Shown piece by piece: positions 35,825-44,988 of a DNA stretch of 64,000 nt; the first letter of the stretch is position 1; the number at the start of each line of letters is the position of its first letter. Position numbers and translations under genes: made by a program. Under the pieces are notes generated by a model. That model made no database searches and had not been told where the DNA came from. It saw nothing but the letters and a program-made list of their open reading frames with translations. The DNA lies in contig NZ_JAVFVT010000003.1 of NCBI RefSeq assembly GCF_030929555.1, positions 62,001 through 126,000 on the forward strand, given 5' to 3'. The DNA is from Paenibacillus sp. LHD-117 (lineage in GTDB: Bacteria; Bacillota; Bacilli; Paenibacillales; Paenibacillaceae).

Positions 35825-36700
35825 ATGAATATCTTCCAAGACGCGAATCGCGCCCAAATTGCAGGCCGCAGAAGAATGGATTTTGCTTTGCATATTTTGT
35901 TCGTCATCGCGACTTCCATCGGCGTAGTTGCTTTATGCGCATTGCTAATCGATATTTTGATGGACGGCATCGTCCGTCTTCAGCCGGATCTGTTCACGCA
36001 GTTCCCATCCCGCAAAGCGGAAGGTTCAGGCATGAAATCCGCGCTTGTCGGCACGATTTACATGCTTTTGCTTATGGCGCCGATCTCTTTTATTTTCGGA
36101 GTCGGGGCAGCTATTTATCTTGAAGAATATGCATCAAAAAATAGGTTTACGCGTCTTATCCAATTGAACATCAGTACGCTCGCCGGCGTACCTTCCATCG
36201 TATACGGCATATTAGGTCTGGCTTTATTCGTTAGGCTGATGGCCTTGGATAGAAGCTTGATCGCGGGGGCTCTGACCATGACGCTGCTCGTATTGCCGAT
36301 TATTATCGTGTCCGCCCAGGAAGCGATTCGCGCGGTGCCGAAATCGAGACGAGACGCATCGTTCGCGTTAGGTGCTACGAAGTGGCAGACCGTATCCAGA
36401 TCCGTGCTGCCATCGGCTATTCCGGGCATCCTGACAGGCGTCATTCTTGCCATGTCCCGGGCGATCGGAGAAACGGCTCCGCTCGTCATGATTGGCGCAT
36501 TGACTTATGTCGCATTCCTTCCGGAAGGTCTGAGAGATTCCTTCACCGTTATTCCGATACAGGTATATAACTGGCTGTCCAAGCCTCAGCCGGAGTTCAA
36601 GGAGCTTGCCGCCAGCGGGATCATCGTCTTGCTTGTGCTGCTTCTGTTAATGAACTTCTCGGCCATCCTGCTTCGCAACAAGTATCAGAAAAATGTGTAA
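35825..36700 (+). CDS. pstA: Phosphate ABC transporter permease PstA
   Basis: 291 residues with six membrane helices. The PstA-type IYLEEYASKNRFTRLIQLNISTLAGVPSIVYG block and the EAIRAVPKSRRDASFALGATKWQT coupling loop are present. It pairs with PstC. The gene is translationally coupled to pstC (GGGAGGAA lies inside the pstC 3' end). Confidence 0.95.
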   Translation: MNIFQDANRAQIAGRRRMDFALHILFVIATSIGVVALCALLIDILMDGIVRLQPDLFTQFPSRKAEGSGMKSALVGTIYMLLLMAPISFIFGVGAAIYLEEYASKNRFTRLIQLNISTLAGVPSIVYGILGLALFVRLMALDRSLIAGALTMTLLVLPIIIVSAQEAIRAVPKSRRDASFALGATKWQTVSRSVLPSAIPGILTGVILAMSRAIGETAPLVMIGALTYVAFLPEGLRDSFTVIPIQVYNWLSKPQPEFKELAASGIIVLLVLLLLMNFSAILLRNKYQKNV

Positions 36701-36723
36701 TCCAGAAGACGGAGGGAATCTAA

Positions 36724-37479
36724 ATGACAACCTTGATTAATATAGAGAAATTGAACCTGTACTACGGAACATTCCATGCCCTGAAGGACGTCACGCTAAC
36801 GATACCGGAAAAAGCCATTACGGCTTTCATCGGCCCATCCGGATGCGGAAAGTCGACATTGCTCCGAACGTTGAACCGGATGAACGACATGATTCCAGGT
36901 ACGCGCATCGAGGGAGGACTCAGCATAGGCGGCACGGAAATCTATTCCGGCGAAGTCGACGTAGAGACGCTTCGCAAGAAAGTAGGCATGGTATTCCAGC
37001 AGCCCAATCCGTTCCCGAAATCCATTTATGACAATGTCGCTTACGGACCGAGGCTTCACGGCATTACGAATCGTAAACAATTGGACGAAATCGTAGAGAA
37101 CAGCTTGCGCTCCGCCGCGCTTTGGGATGAAGTCAAGGATCATCTGAAACGTTCCGCTTTAAGCATCTCCGGCGGCCAGCAGCAACGTCTGTGCATCGCT
37201 CGGGCGCTTGCCGTTAACCCGGATATCCTGCTCATGGACGAAGCAACTTCGGCGCTGGATCCGATCTCGACGCTCAAGATCGAAGAGCTTGCCCAAGAAC
37301 TAAAAGATAAATATACCATCGTGATGGTTACGCATAACATGCATCAGGCAGCCCGGGTTTCCAATCAGACGGTATTTTTCTTGAACGGCGAGGTCGTCGA
37401 ATATTCCGATACGGAGAAATTGTTCTCGAATCCTACGGATCAACGCACGGAAGATTACATTAGCGGTCGTTTCGGCTAA
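36724..37479 (+). CDS. pstB: Phosphate ABC transporter ATPase PstB
   Basis: 251 residues. Walker [10 protein letters not shown] (about residue 38), Q-loop FQQPNPFP, signature [10 protein letters not shown], Walker [12 protein letters not shown] and a switch His in VTHNMHQA are all intact. It powers phosphate import through PstCA. A GGAGGGAA site precedes the ATG. Confidence 0.96.
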   Translation: MTTLINIEKLNLYYGTFHALKDVTLTIPEKAITAFIGPSGCGKSTLLRTLNRMNDMIPGTRIEGGLSIGGTEIYSGEVDVETLRKKVGMVFQQPNPFPKSIYDNVAYGPRLHGITNRKQLDEIVENSLRSAALWDEVKDHLKRSALSISGGQQQRLCIARALAVNPDILLMDEATSALDPISTLKIEELAQELKDKYTIVMVTHNMHQAARVSNQTVFFLNGEVVEYSDTEKLFSNPTDQRTEDYISGRFG

Positions 37480-37521
37480 TACAAATAACGGTTTCCAAAC
37501 GAACGGGAGGATTTAACCATA

Positions 37522-38184
37522 ATGATGACAAAGCGGAAAGAATTCGATCAAGGATTGGAACAGCTTCATAATTTGTTGGTAGAAATGGGCAATTTCGTAG
37601 AGAACGCGCTAGTAGAATCCATGGAAGCTTTAAAATCCGTCGACGCGGACCGTGCTCGTATCGTCATAAGCGCAGACCCGCAGCTCAACGCAATGGAAGA
37701 TAAAGTGATGGAAATTGGAGCAAAACTGATCGCTACGCAACAGCCCGTCGCCAAAGATCTCAGACGAATTTTATCCGCGTTCCGGATTGCAAGCGATCTG
37801 GAGCGGATGGGAGACTTGGCTCTTGACGTGGCCAAAGTCGTTCTTCGTCTGGAGGGACAACAACTTATCAAGCCGCTGATCGATTTGCCGCGCATGGCTG
37901 AAATCATTCAGACGATGACGTACGAATCGATCCAATCCTTTATCCATGAGAACGTGGACTTGGCTTACAAAATGGCGAAAGACGATGATCAGGTCGATGC
38001 CTTGTACGGTCAAATCACGAGAGAGCTTTCCCTCATGATGATGGAAAATCCGCGGAATATTACGCAAGCGTCGTTGCTTAGCTTCGTCGGACGGTATTTG
38101 GAGCGTTTCGGCGACCATGCCACGAATATCGGCGAAAGCGTCGTCTATCTAGTAACGGGAAGCAGACCTGATCTTAACGCATAA
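37522..38184 (+). CDS. phoU: Phosphate signalling protein PhoU
   Basis: 220 residues, all-helical, with two PhoU repeats each bearing the metal-binding E/DxxxD motif (ASDLERMGDLALDVA and LERFGDHATNIGE). PhoU links the Pst transporter's state to the phosphate kinase, keeping the Pho response off when phosphate is plentiful. It is the last gene of the pst operon, followed by a strong terminator. Either of two adjacent ATGs may start it. Confidence 0.95.
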   Translation: MMTKRKEFDQGLEQLHNLLVEMGNFVENALVESMEALKSVDADRARIVISADPQLNAMEDKVMEIGAKLIATQQPVAKDLRRILSAFRIASDLERMGDLALDVAKVVLRLEGQQLIKPLIDLPRMAEIIQTMTYESIQSFIHENVDLAYKMAKDDDQVDALYGQITRELSLMMMENPRNITQASLLSFVGRYLERFGDHATNIGESVVYLVTGSRPDLNA

Positions 38185-38189
38185 AAAAT

Positions 38190-38234
38190 AGACTTCGCCG
38201 AGCAAGCACTTCTTGCTCGGCGGAGTCTTTTTTT
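38190..38234 (+). terminator. Terminator of the pst-phoU operon
   Basis: A 17-bp stem (38190-38206 with 38212-38228, one G-T pair), a 5-nt loop and a seven-T run. Confidence 0.9.
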
Positions 38235-38257
38235 GTATGATCGCGAGTTTGTCGAAT

Positions 38258-38274
38258 TTTACCGAAAGTTTACG
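38258..38274 (+). promoter_or_regulatory. Pho-box-like pair before CBS-GGDEF gene
   Basis: TTTACC (38258) and TTTACG (38269) are 11 bp apart; a TTTGTC lies 10 bp before them. This is weaker than the pst site but placed about 100 bp before the GGDEF gene. Confidence 0.4.
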
Positions 38275-38374
38275 TTACCATGCATTGGAATTCACATTCT
38301 TTTGTTATGGTTAGCCTAACTGAACCTGCAAACGGCGCATGCCGAATGACACGGCTTGATCAAAGGGGATTCGT

Positions 38375-39925
38375 ATGGGCGAGATAGGCTTCGGTCTTTT
38401 GAATCGAGAATTGATCAAAAAAATTAAAGAAATGTGGCGGTTCGGCGAAATCGCCGTTTTGTTCCTTCGGGTCCATTTGCCGAACGCGGAAGCCGAGAAG
38501 GCGCTTGCGCGGTGGGAGAAGGAGCAGCGGGGCATGTTCTGGAGACAGAAGCTCGGACAGGATTATTTGTTTTTTATGGGCGGAAACAAAAAAGGATCGG
38601 ATATTAGGCGGACGACCGAGCAGGCTTCCCAGTCGCTACGGGAGCGTCTTGCGGCGGCACATATGCAGGCGGCCGAAGCGAAGGAACGCGAAGCGTCAGG
38701 TCAAATCGGCTGGTTGCATATCGGGCTGGCATACGCGGTCCCGGACCCTCATCAATCGACCGAATCTGTCGTGTTCCACGGAATGCTCGAAGCGATGGAG
38801 CAAAGCGCCTATTATGTTCACGCCGAAGAGGTGGATCGTCACGATTACAGTCTTATGGAGACAATCGAGGTGCAAGCTGCGACGGCGGAGGCTGCGATCG
38901 AACCGAGCCGGATGGATTCCGGCATGGGCGCCATTCCGATTGGGAGGCTCGCGGCGCCGATCCAGCAGTTCCAATTCCATGCCCGCGTCTCGGAAGTCGC
39001 GTATTTGTTCGATACGGACCCGAAAGCATACGGCGTCGTGATCGTGAAGGACAGCGAGCCGGTCGGGCTGCTCATGAAAGAGAAGCTGTACCAATTGCTG
39101 GCCGGCCAATACGGCTTGCCGCTGTATTGGAACCGGCCTGTCGATAGAATCATGGATAACCAGCCGCTGATCGTGGATGAGAATATGCCGGTGGAACAGG
39201 TATCGCAGCTGGCGATGGCCAGAAATTTCTCCAGGCTGTACGACATCGTTATCATCACGAGAGCCGGCAGCATGGCGGGGGCAACTTCGATCCGGGATAT
39301 TCTGGAATGCATCACGACGATGCGGACGGAGGAAGCGCGCACGGCGAATCCGCTTACCGGTCTTCCGGGAAACGAAGGCATTCAATTCGAGCTGCAGCGA
39401 CGGATAGGGGCAAGGAAACCGACCGCGATCGTTTACGCGGATCTGGATTATTTCAAGTGGTTTAACGACTGCTTCGGTTTCAGCCTCGGCGACGAGCTGA
39501 TTCGGACCTTAGCTGGGCTCATGACTTCCGCGTTCAAGGACGGTGCGGATGAGCGCGCTTTTATCGGCCATATCGGCGGCGACGACTTTATTGCCATCCT
39601 GGATCCGGGTCTTGCGGAAGCAGCCTGCCAAAAGTTGATCGAACTGTTCGACGAGCGGGTGCAGCCGTTCTACGGAGGAAGCGAGGTCAAGACGGTCGAG
39701 GATCGGCATGGCAACCTAATCGCGCAGGAAGGCGTCACCTTGTCGCTGTCGCTTATGATTTGGGACGTTCGGGTGCCGATCTCGCCGGGGGATATTTCCA
39801 GAACGGCGGCAAGACTGAAGAAAAAAGCGAAAGCGACTAGCGGAAGCGTGTATGTCATGGAGCAGTTGGATGGAGCGCATCAGGAGAGGGACGAGAGCAA
39901 ACGTGATCGAGCGACGCATGATTGA
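38375..39925 (+). CDS. CBS-pair GGDEF-domain protein
   Basis: 516 residues. About 1-200 is an unassigned domain, possibly a degenerate GGDEF-like fold; about 203-320 is a CBS-pair module (VIVKDSEPVGLLMKEKLYQL, NQPLIVDENMPVEQVSQLA, LYDIVIITRAG) clearly related to that of the chemoreceptor protein at 32446; about 325-495 is a GGDEF domain (NPLTGLPGN, YADLDYFKWFND, HIGGDDFIAI). The signature is GGDDF, with Asp in place of the catalytic Glu, so cyclase activity is uncertain. No membrane segments. The EAL gene overlaps its end. Confidence 0.85.
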   Translation: MGEIGFGLLNRELIKKIKEMWRFGEIAVLFLRVHLPNAEAEKALARWEKEQRGMFWRQKLGQDYLFFMGGNKKGSDIRRTTEQASQSLRERLAAAHMQAAEAKEREASGQIGWLHIGLAYAVPDPHQSTESVVFHGMLEAMEQSAYYVHAEEVDRHDYSLMETIEVQAATAEAAIEPSRMDSGMGAIPIGRLAAPIQQFQFHARVSEVAYLFDTDPKAYGVVIVKDSEPVGLLMKEKLYQLLAGQYGLPLYWNRPVDRIMDNQPLIVDENMPVEQVSQLAMARNFSRLYDIVIITRAGSMAGATSIRDILECITTMRTEEARTANPLTGLPGNEGIQFELQRRIGARKPTAIVYADLDYFKWFNDCFGFSLGDELIRTLAGLMTSAFKDGADERAFIGHIGGDDFIAILDPGLAEAACQKLIELFDERVQPFYGGSEVKTVEDRHGNLIAQEGVTLSLSLMIWDVRVPISPGDISRTAARLKKKAKATSGSVYVMEQLDGAHQERDESKRDRATHD

Positions 39926-41123
39926 AGATTGGATACATAACCGGAAGTTGGAATTGGACGGCAGTAATTTGGGCGTCATCTACATGTCGTGGGATTCTTG
40001 GAAGGGCCATGGCTACGAGGGATTGCTCTATGCCCAGCCCGACTTGAGCACGAGCTGGAGGTCGTTCGCGGAATGCGAAGCGGAACGGATCTTCCATGCG
40101 AGTCTCCTGCAGACCGCCTTGCATTGGCGGAATAACGATTTATTTATTTCGATCAAACTTCCGTTAGGCAAACGCCATGCGCTGGAGAACTGGTTGATGG
40201 AGCTCGCGCTTGACGTCAAAGGCCAGTGGGAGCAACGTTTCTTGGAGAAACACGGCGTTGCGTGCGGCAACCTGCGCGCAGGCGTATCCGTGACCGAATC
40301 GCAAGGCGAGTGGGACAACGAAAGTTATTGGTACGAAGCGGTCAAAAACGCCATTCTGCAAGGCCAATCGGACATCAATCTGGAGCGCAGCATCAAGCGC
40401 AGGGCATTCAGCCGGATCGTGGCCGAAAGAACGTTGTATCCTGTTTATCAACCCATCGTGTCGCTGCGGGGCGGAGAGATATTCGGTTACGAGGCGCTGA
40501 CCAGGCTGAAGGACCGCAGCTTGTTCGACGGGCCGCTCGACTTGTTTGATTTTGCCGAGAAGGAAGGCCAGGTGTACGCGCTTGACCGGGTGGCGCGAGG
40601 GCTCGCGATCGACGGCTGCGTCAAGCTGAAGGAAGGGCAGAAGCTGTTCATTAACGTGATGGCCCAAATTATGGAGGATCCCGGCTTCTCGCCCGGCGAG
40701 ACGATCAGCTTGCTGGAGCAGCATCGTCTGTCGCCGCATCATGTCGTTTTCGAAATTACCGAACGGAGTGCGATTGCGGATTATCCGGCCGTGAAGAAGG
40801 CGCTGCAGCATTATCGCAATCAGGGCTATCAAATCGCGATCGACGATGTGGGCGCCGGGTATTCGTCGCTGCAATCGATCGTGGAGCTGAATCCGGACTT
40901 TCTGAAGGTGGATCGGTCGATTGTTCAAGGCATTCATCAGAACGAAATGAAAGAGCATGTCATGGGAACGCTGATCGATATCGGCGGCAAGATGGGGGTG
41001 TCGTTAATTGCGGAAGGCATTGAGAGCGAGGAGGAACTTCGTAAATTGGGTGAGATGGGCGTCCATTATGCCCAGGGTTATTTGATCGGGCGGCCGGAGC
41101 CGTTCCCGAAGGAGAACGGATAA
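39903..41123 (+). CDS. EAL-domain cyclic-di-GMP phosphodiesterase
   Basis: 406 residues from GTG at 39903 (GGAGAGGGACGAG upstream); ATG at 39918 is an alternative. It overlaps the GGDEF gene by about 20 nt, so the two are coupled. The N-terminal ~170 residues resemble the N-terminal domain of its partner (LRAGVSVTES...SYWYEAVKNAI). The EAL domain (about 180-400) keeps the catalytic set: YEALTRL, FINVMAQ, FEITE, IAIDDVGAGYSSL, LKVDRS, AEGIES and YAQGYLIGRP. It should hydrolyse cyclic-di-GMP in the cytoplasm. Confidence 0.88.
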   Translation: MIERRMIEDWIHNRKLELDGSNLGVIYMSWDSWKGHGYEGLLYAQPDLSTSWRSFAECEAERIFHASLLQTALHWRNNDLFISIKLPLGKRHALENWLMELALDVKGQWEQRFLEKHGVACGNLRAGVSVTESQGEWDNESYWYEAVKNAILQGQSDINLERSIKRRAFSRIVAERTLYPVYQPIVSLRGGEIFGYEALTRLKDRSLFDGPLDLFDFAEKEGQVYALDRVARGLAIDGCVKLKEGQKLFINVMAQIMEDPGFSPGETISLLEQHRLSPHHVVFEITERSAIADYPAVKKALQHYRNQGYQIAIDDVGAGYSSLQSIVELNPDFLKVDRSIVQGIHQNEMKEHVMGTLIDIGGKMGVSLIAEGIESEEELRKLGEMGVHYAQGYLIGRPEPFPKENG

Positions 41124-41128
41124 GGGAG

Positions 41129-41194
41129 ATGGGCTTTCCTTCCGGCATCGCTGTCTTCATGCTGACTGCGGATGCTTGGGGAAAGCCCATTTTG
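41129..41194 (+). terminator. Long hairpin after EAL gene
   Basis: Outer arms 41129-41139 and 41180-41190 are perfectly complementary, with an inner GCATC/GATGC pairing, followed by TTT. Confidence 0.6.
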
Positions 41195-41252
41195 TGGTAT
41201 GATAGGAAGTAGAATAACTATCGATGGATGGAAGAAGGTGCGTATCGTTCCT

Positions 41253-43931
41253 ATGGATAAATGGATGTTAATCGATGGCAACAGCATCGCCTACCGGGCG
41301 TTCTTCGCTTTGCCGCCGCTCACGAATTCCGCCGGGCAGCATACGAACGCCGTATTCGGCTTCACGACGATGCTGCTGAAAATGCTGGAAGAGCATAAGC
41401 CCACGCATGTACTCGTCGCGTTCGACGCGGGCAAGGTGACGTTCCGCCACGAAGGATATACCGAATACAAGGGCGGCAGGCAGAAGACGCCGCCAGAGCT
41501 GTCGGAGCAATTCCCGGTTCTGAAGGAACTGATCTCCGCGTTTAATATCTCGCAGTTCGAGTTGTCCGGCTATGAAGCGGACGATATTATCGGCACGCTG
41601 ACGAAGCAGGCCGACGAACGAGGCGTGCAAACGATCGTCGTGACGGGCGACAAAGATATGCTGCAGCTGGCATCGACGGGCGTAACCGTGGCGGTGACGC
41701 GCAAGGGCGTCAGCGACGTGGATATCTACACGCCGGAAGCGATCGGCGAGCGATACGGGCTGGAGCCGCTTCAGATCATCGATTTGAAGGGTCTCATGGG
41801 CGATACGTCGGATAATATTCCGGGCGTGCCCGGCGTAGGCGAGAAGACGGCGCTTAAGCTGCTTCACGATTACGGCAGCGTGGAGAACGTGCTGGACAAC
41901 TTGGACAAGCTGAAGGGCAAGCTCAAGGAGAACATCGAAAACCACAAGGACGATGCCGTCATGAGCAAGAAGCTGGCGACGATCTTCCGCGAGGTGCCGC
42001 TAGATCGGGATACGGATGAGCTGCGCTGGGACGGGTACGACAACGAGAAGCTCGGCGACAGCTTGCGCAAGCTCGAGTTCAAGTCGCTGCTGGAGCGCCT
42101 GGAGCTGGGCTCGGACAGCGGCGCGACGGAGTCGGAAGCGAGAGCCGCGGCTGCCGAGCTGAAGGTGACCGTCGTCGCTTCCGAAGCGGATGCCGATTCG
42201 ATCGATCGGCTGCTCTCTCGGCTGGAATCGTCGGACAAGCACGGCCTCTATATCGAAGCCATCGGCGAGAATCCGCATCACGCGGAGCTGCTCGGCATAT
42301 CCGTCGCGCTGGAGGACGAAGTGTTCGTGCTGCCGCAGAATGCAGTAACCGGATCCTACGCGGCCGGATTGCGCGATTGGCTCGCGGCGGAGGACCGTCC
42401 CAAATACGGCTTCGACATGCACAAGTCAGAGCTGGCGCTTCGTTGGTCCGGTCTCACGCTTGGAGGCGCGGCGTGCGACGTGCAGCTCGCTGCCTATTTG
42501 CTCAACCCGACGGATACGCAGCTGTCGCTTAGCGCGATCAACGAGCGTCTAGGGCAGTCGGGCGTTCCTTCGGACGAAGCCGTCTATGGCAAAGGCGCGA
42601 AGTTCAAGGTGCCGGACGGCGAAGCGCTGTATCGCCATCTTGCCCTGAAGGCGGACGCGGTCAGGCGTCTCGTGCCGGTCGTCACCGAGGAGCTGTCGCG
42701 CACCGGTATGAGCAACCTTTATTTTGACCTGGAGCAGCCGTTGTCTCGCGTGCTTGCGGGCATGGAGCATCAAGGCATCAAGGTCGAGAGGGAAGAGCTG
42801 GAGAAGCTGGGCAAAAGCCTGGAATCGCAGCTCACCACGATCATGGCCGACATCTACTCGAAAGCAGGCACGGAATTTAACATCAGCTCGCCGAAGCAGC
42901 TTGGAGAGATCCTGTTCGAGAAGCTCGGTTTGCCCGCGAAGAAAAAAACGAAAACCGGCTATTCGACCGACGCCGAGGTGCTGGAGGAGCTCGCGCCTTA
43001 CCACGAGATCATTCCGCTCATTCTCCACTTCCGCCAACTGTCCAAGCTCCAGTCGACGTATGTGGAGGGACTGCTTAAGGAGATTCGCGAGGAGACGGGC
43101 AAGGTGCATACGTATTACCGCCAGACGATCGCGGCGACGGGGCGCTTGAGCAGCCAATTCCCGAACCTGCAAAACATACCGATCCGTATGGAAGAGGGGC
43201 GCCAGATTCGCAAAGCGTTCGTACCGTCCGAGCCGGGCTGGACGATTCTTGCGGCGGACTACTCGCAGATCGAGCTTCGGGTGCTCGCGCATATATCCGG
43301 CGACGACAACCTGAAGGAAGCGTTCATCCACGACATGGACATTCATACGAAAACGGCAATGGACGTGTTCGGCGTGACGGCTGATCAGGTAGACGCCAAT
43401 ATGAGGCGTTCCGCGAAGGCAGTTAACTTCGGCATCGTGTACGGCATCAGCGACTTCGGCCTGTCGCAGAACCTTGGCATCACGCGGAAGGATGCCGCGG
43501 CGTTCATCGAACAATATTTCCACGTGTTCAAGGGCGTTCGCAAGTACATGGATGATATCGTCGCTCAAGCGAAGCGCGACGGCTACGTGACGACGCTGCA
43601 GGACCGCCGAAGATATTTGCCGGAGATCAACGCGTCGAACTTCAATTTGCGTTCGTTCGCCGAGCGGACGGCCATGAACACGCCGATCCAGGGAACGGCC
43701 GCCGATATCATCAAGCTGGCCATGGTACAGATGGACGAAGCATTGCGCGAGCGCGGGCTAAAGAGCCGCATGCTGCTGCAGGTGCATGACGAATTGGTGT
43801 TCGAGGTGCCGCCGGACGAGCTGGAGCTCATGAAGCAGCTGCTTCCGGACGTCATGTCCGGCGCGCTGAAGCTGGACGTGCCGCTCAAGGCGGACGTGAG
43901 TTACGGCGATAATTGGTACGAGGCGAAGTAA
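41253..43931 (+). CDS. polA: DNA polymerase I
   Basis: 892 residues from ATG at 41253 (MDKWMLIDGNSIAYR, the standard start); an in-frame ATG 27 codons earlier falls inside the upstream hairpin region. The 5'-3' exonuclease domain (1-300: GYEADDIIGTL, GLMGDTSDNIPGVPGVGEKTA) is followed by a proofreading-like domain that appears to lack the usual catalytic acids, as in Bacillus. The polymerase domain has motif A DYSQIELRVLAHISGD, motif B RRSAKAVNFGIVYG and motif C QVHDELVFE. It works in repair and Okazaki-fragment processing. Confidence 0.97.
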   Translation: MDKWMLIDGNSIAYRAFFALPPLTNSAGQHTNAVFGFTTMLLKMLEEHKPTHVLVAFDAGKVTFRHEGYTEYKGGRQKTPPELSEQFPVLKELISAFNISQFELSGYEADDIIGTLTKQADERGVQTIVVTGDKDMLQLASTGVTVAVTRKGVSDVDIYTPEAIGERYGLEPLQIIDLKGLMGDTSDNIPGVPGVGEKTALKLLHDYGSVENVLDNLDKLKGKLKENIENHKDDAVMSKKLATIFREVPLDRDTDELRWDGYDNEKLGDSLRKLEFKSLLERLELGSDSGATESEARAAAAELKVTVVASEADADSIDRLLSRLESSDKHGLYIEAIGENPHHAELLGISVALEDEVFVLPQNAVTGSYAAGLRDWLAAEDRPKYGFDMHKSELALRWSGLTLGGAACDVQLAAYLLNPTDTQLSLSAINERLGQSGVPSDEAVYGKGAKFKVPDGEALYRHLALKADAVRRLVPVVTEELSRTGMSNLYFDLEQPLSRVLAGMEHQGIKVEREELEKLGKSLESQLTTIMADIYSKAGTEFNISSPKQLGEILFEKLGLPAKKKTKTGYSTDAEVLEELAPYHEIIPLILHFRQLSKLQSTYVEGLLKEIREETGKVHTYYRQTIAATGRLSSQFPNLQNIPIRMEEGRQIRKAFVPSEPGWTILAADYSQIELRVLAHISGDDNLKEAFIHDMDIHTKTAMDVFGVTADQVDANMRRSAKAVNFGIVYGISDFGLSQNLGITRKDAAAFIEQYFHVFKGVRKYMDDIVAQAKRDGYVTTLQDRRRYLPEINASNFNLRSFAERTAMNTPIQGTAADIIKLAMVQMDEALRERGLKSRMLLQVHDELVFEVPPDELELMKQLLPDVMSGALKLDVPLKADVSYGDNWYEAK

Positions 43932-43990
43932 CGGCAGCGCGGGCATCGGAGCCTCGGATGCAGTATAATGGATGTCAGGGGTGAGGAGAC

Positions 43991-44851
43991 ATGCCAGAAC
44001 TGCCGGAGGTAGAGACGGTTAGACGAACGTTAATCGAGCTGATCGCGGGCAAGCGGATCGAATCCGTGACCGTGAAGCTCCCTAGAATTATACAAAGACC
44101 GGCGGAGCCTGAAGCTTTCGAACGGGCGCTGGCCGGTCGCACCGTCCAGACCGTGGAGCGTAGAGGAAAGTTTCTGCGCATCGTGCTGGACGGTCTCGTG
44201 TTAGTGTCGCATTTGCGCATGGAAGGTCGTTATGGCTTATTCGGCGCGGATGAGCCGGTCGAGAACCATACCCATGTGTTGTTCCGCTTCGATGACGGGA
44301 CCGAACTTCGCTACAAGGACGTTCGCCAATTCGGCACGATGCATCTGTTCCTGCCGGGTGAGGAGTTCCTGCTGCCGCCGCTGAACAAGCTGGGCTTGGA
44401 GCCGCTGGAAGCGGAGTTCACGCTTCATGCGCTGCGCGAGCGGCTGCAGAAACGATCGACTCGCATCAAGCCGCTGCTGCTGGCTCAGGAGCATATCGTC
44501 GGTCTTGGCAATATTTACGTGGACGAAGCCTTGTTCCAAGCGAAGATTCATCCGGAGCGGGAGCCGGGCAGCTTAAGCGGTTCCGAGTGGAAACGACTGT
44601 ACGAAGCGATTCGCGAGACGCTATCTCGGGCGGTGGAAGCAGGCGGTTCATCCGTGAAGTCATACGTGAACGGCCAAGGCGAGATGGGCATGTTCCAGCA
44701 TCAGCTGCTTGTTTACGGCCGCAAGGACGAACCATGCCCGTCGTGCTCGAGGCCGATCAAGAAGTTCGTTGTCGGCGGCAGGGGCACGCATATTTGCGAG
44801 AACTGCCAGTCATTGAAGCCGAAGAGAGCAAAAGCAGCGATTGTCGAGTAG
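43991..44851 (+). CDS. mutM: Formamidopyrimidine-DNA glycosylase (Fpg/MutM)
   Basis: 286 residues. It starts MPELPEVETVRR, with catalytic Pro2 and Glu3, and ends with the CPSCSRP...CENC zinc finger. H2TH motif region QEHIVGLGNIYVDEAL is present. It removes 8-oxoguanine and ring-opened purines. A GGTGAGGAGAC site precedes the ATG. Placement right after polA is the conserved Bacillales order. About 10 residues longer than many homologues at the C-terminus. Confidence 0.97.
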   Translation: MPELPEVETVRRTLIELIAGKRIESVTVKLPRIIQRPAEPEAFERALAGRTVQTVERRGKFLRIVLDGLVLVSHLRMEGRYGLFGADEPVENHTHVLFRFDDGTELRYKDVRQFGTMHLFLPGEEFLLPPLNKLGLEPLEAEFTLHALRERLQKRSTRIKPLLLAQEHIVGLGNIYVDEALFQAKIHPEREPGSLSGSEWKRLYEAIRETLSRAVEAGGSSVKSYVNGQGEMGMFQHQLLVYGRKDEPCPSCSRPIKKFVVGGRGTHICENCQSLKPKRAKAAIVE

Positions 44852-44988
44852 ATCCCACTCTTATTCTTGTCATTGTGCACCGCGGCCATCTCCCCGCATA
44901 TGATGATGTTGTTACGAACGATAGGCGTATGCCCCTAACAACATCAACCGTTAGCCGGCATCCGCTGATTGCGGGGAGGAGCCATAGG

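Noticed and set aside
42549-43568. 339-codon frame antisense to polA
   Set aside because: Long antisense frames are expected in GC-rich genes; polA motifs occupy the same DNA.
44587-44988. N-terminal extension of the YtaF frame into mutM
   Set aside because: It overlaps mutM coding sequence; a strong ribosome site and TTG at 44989 give the normal YtaF length.
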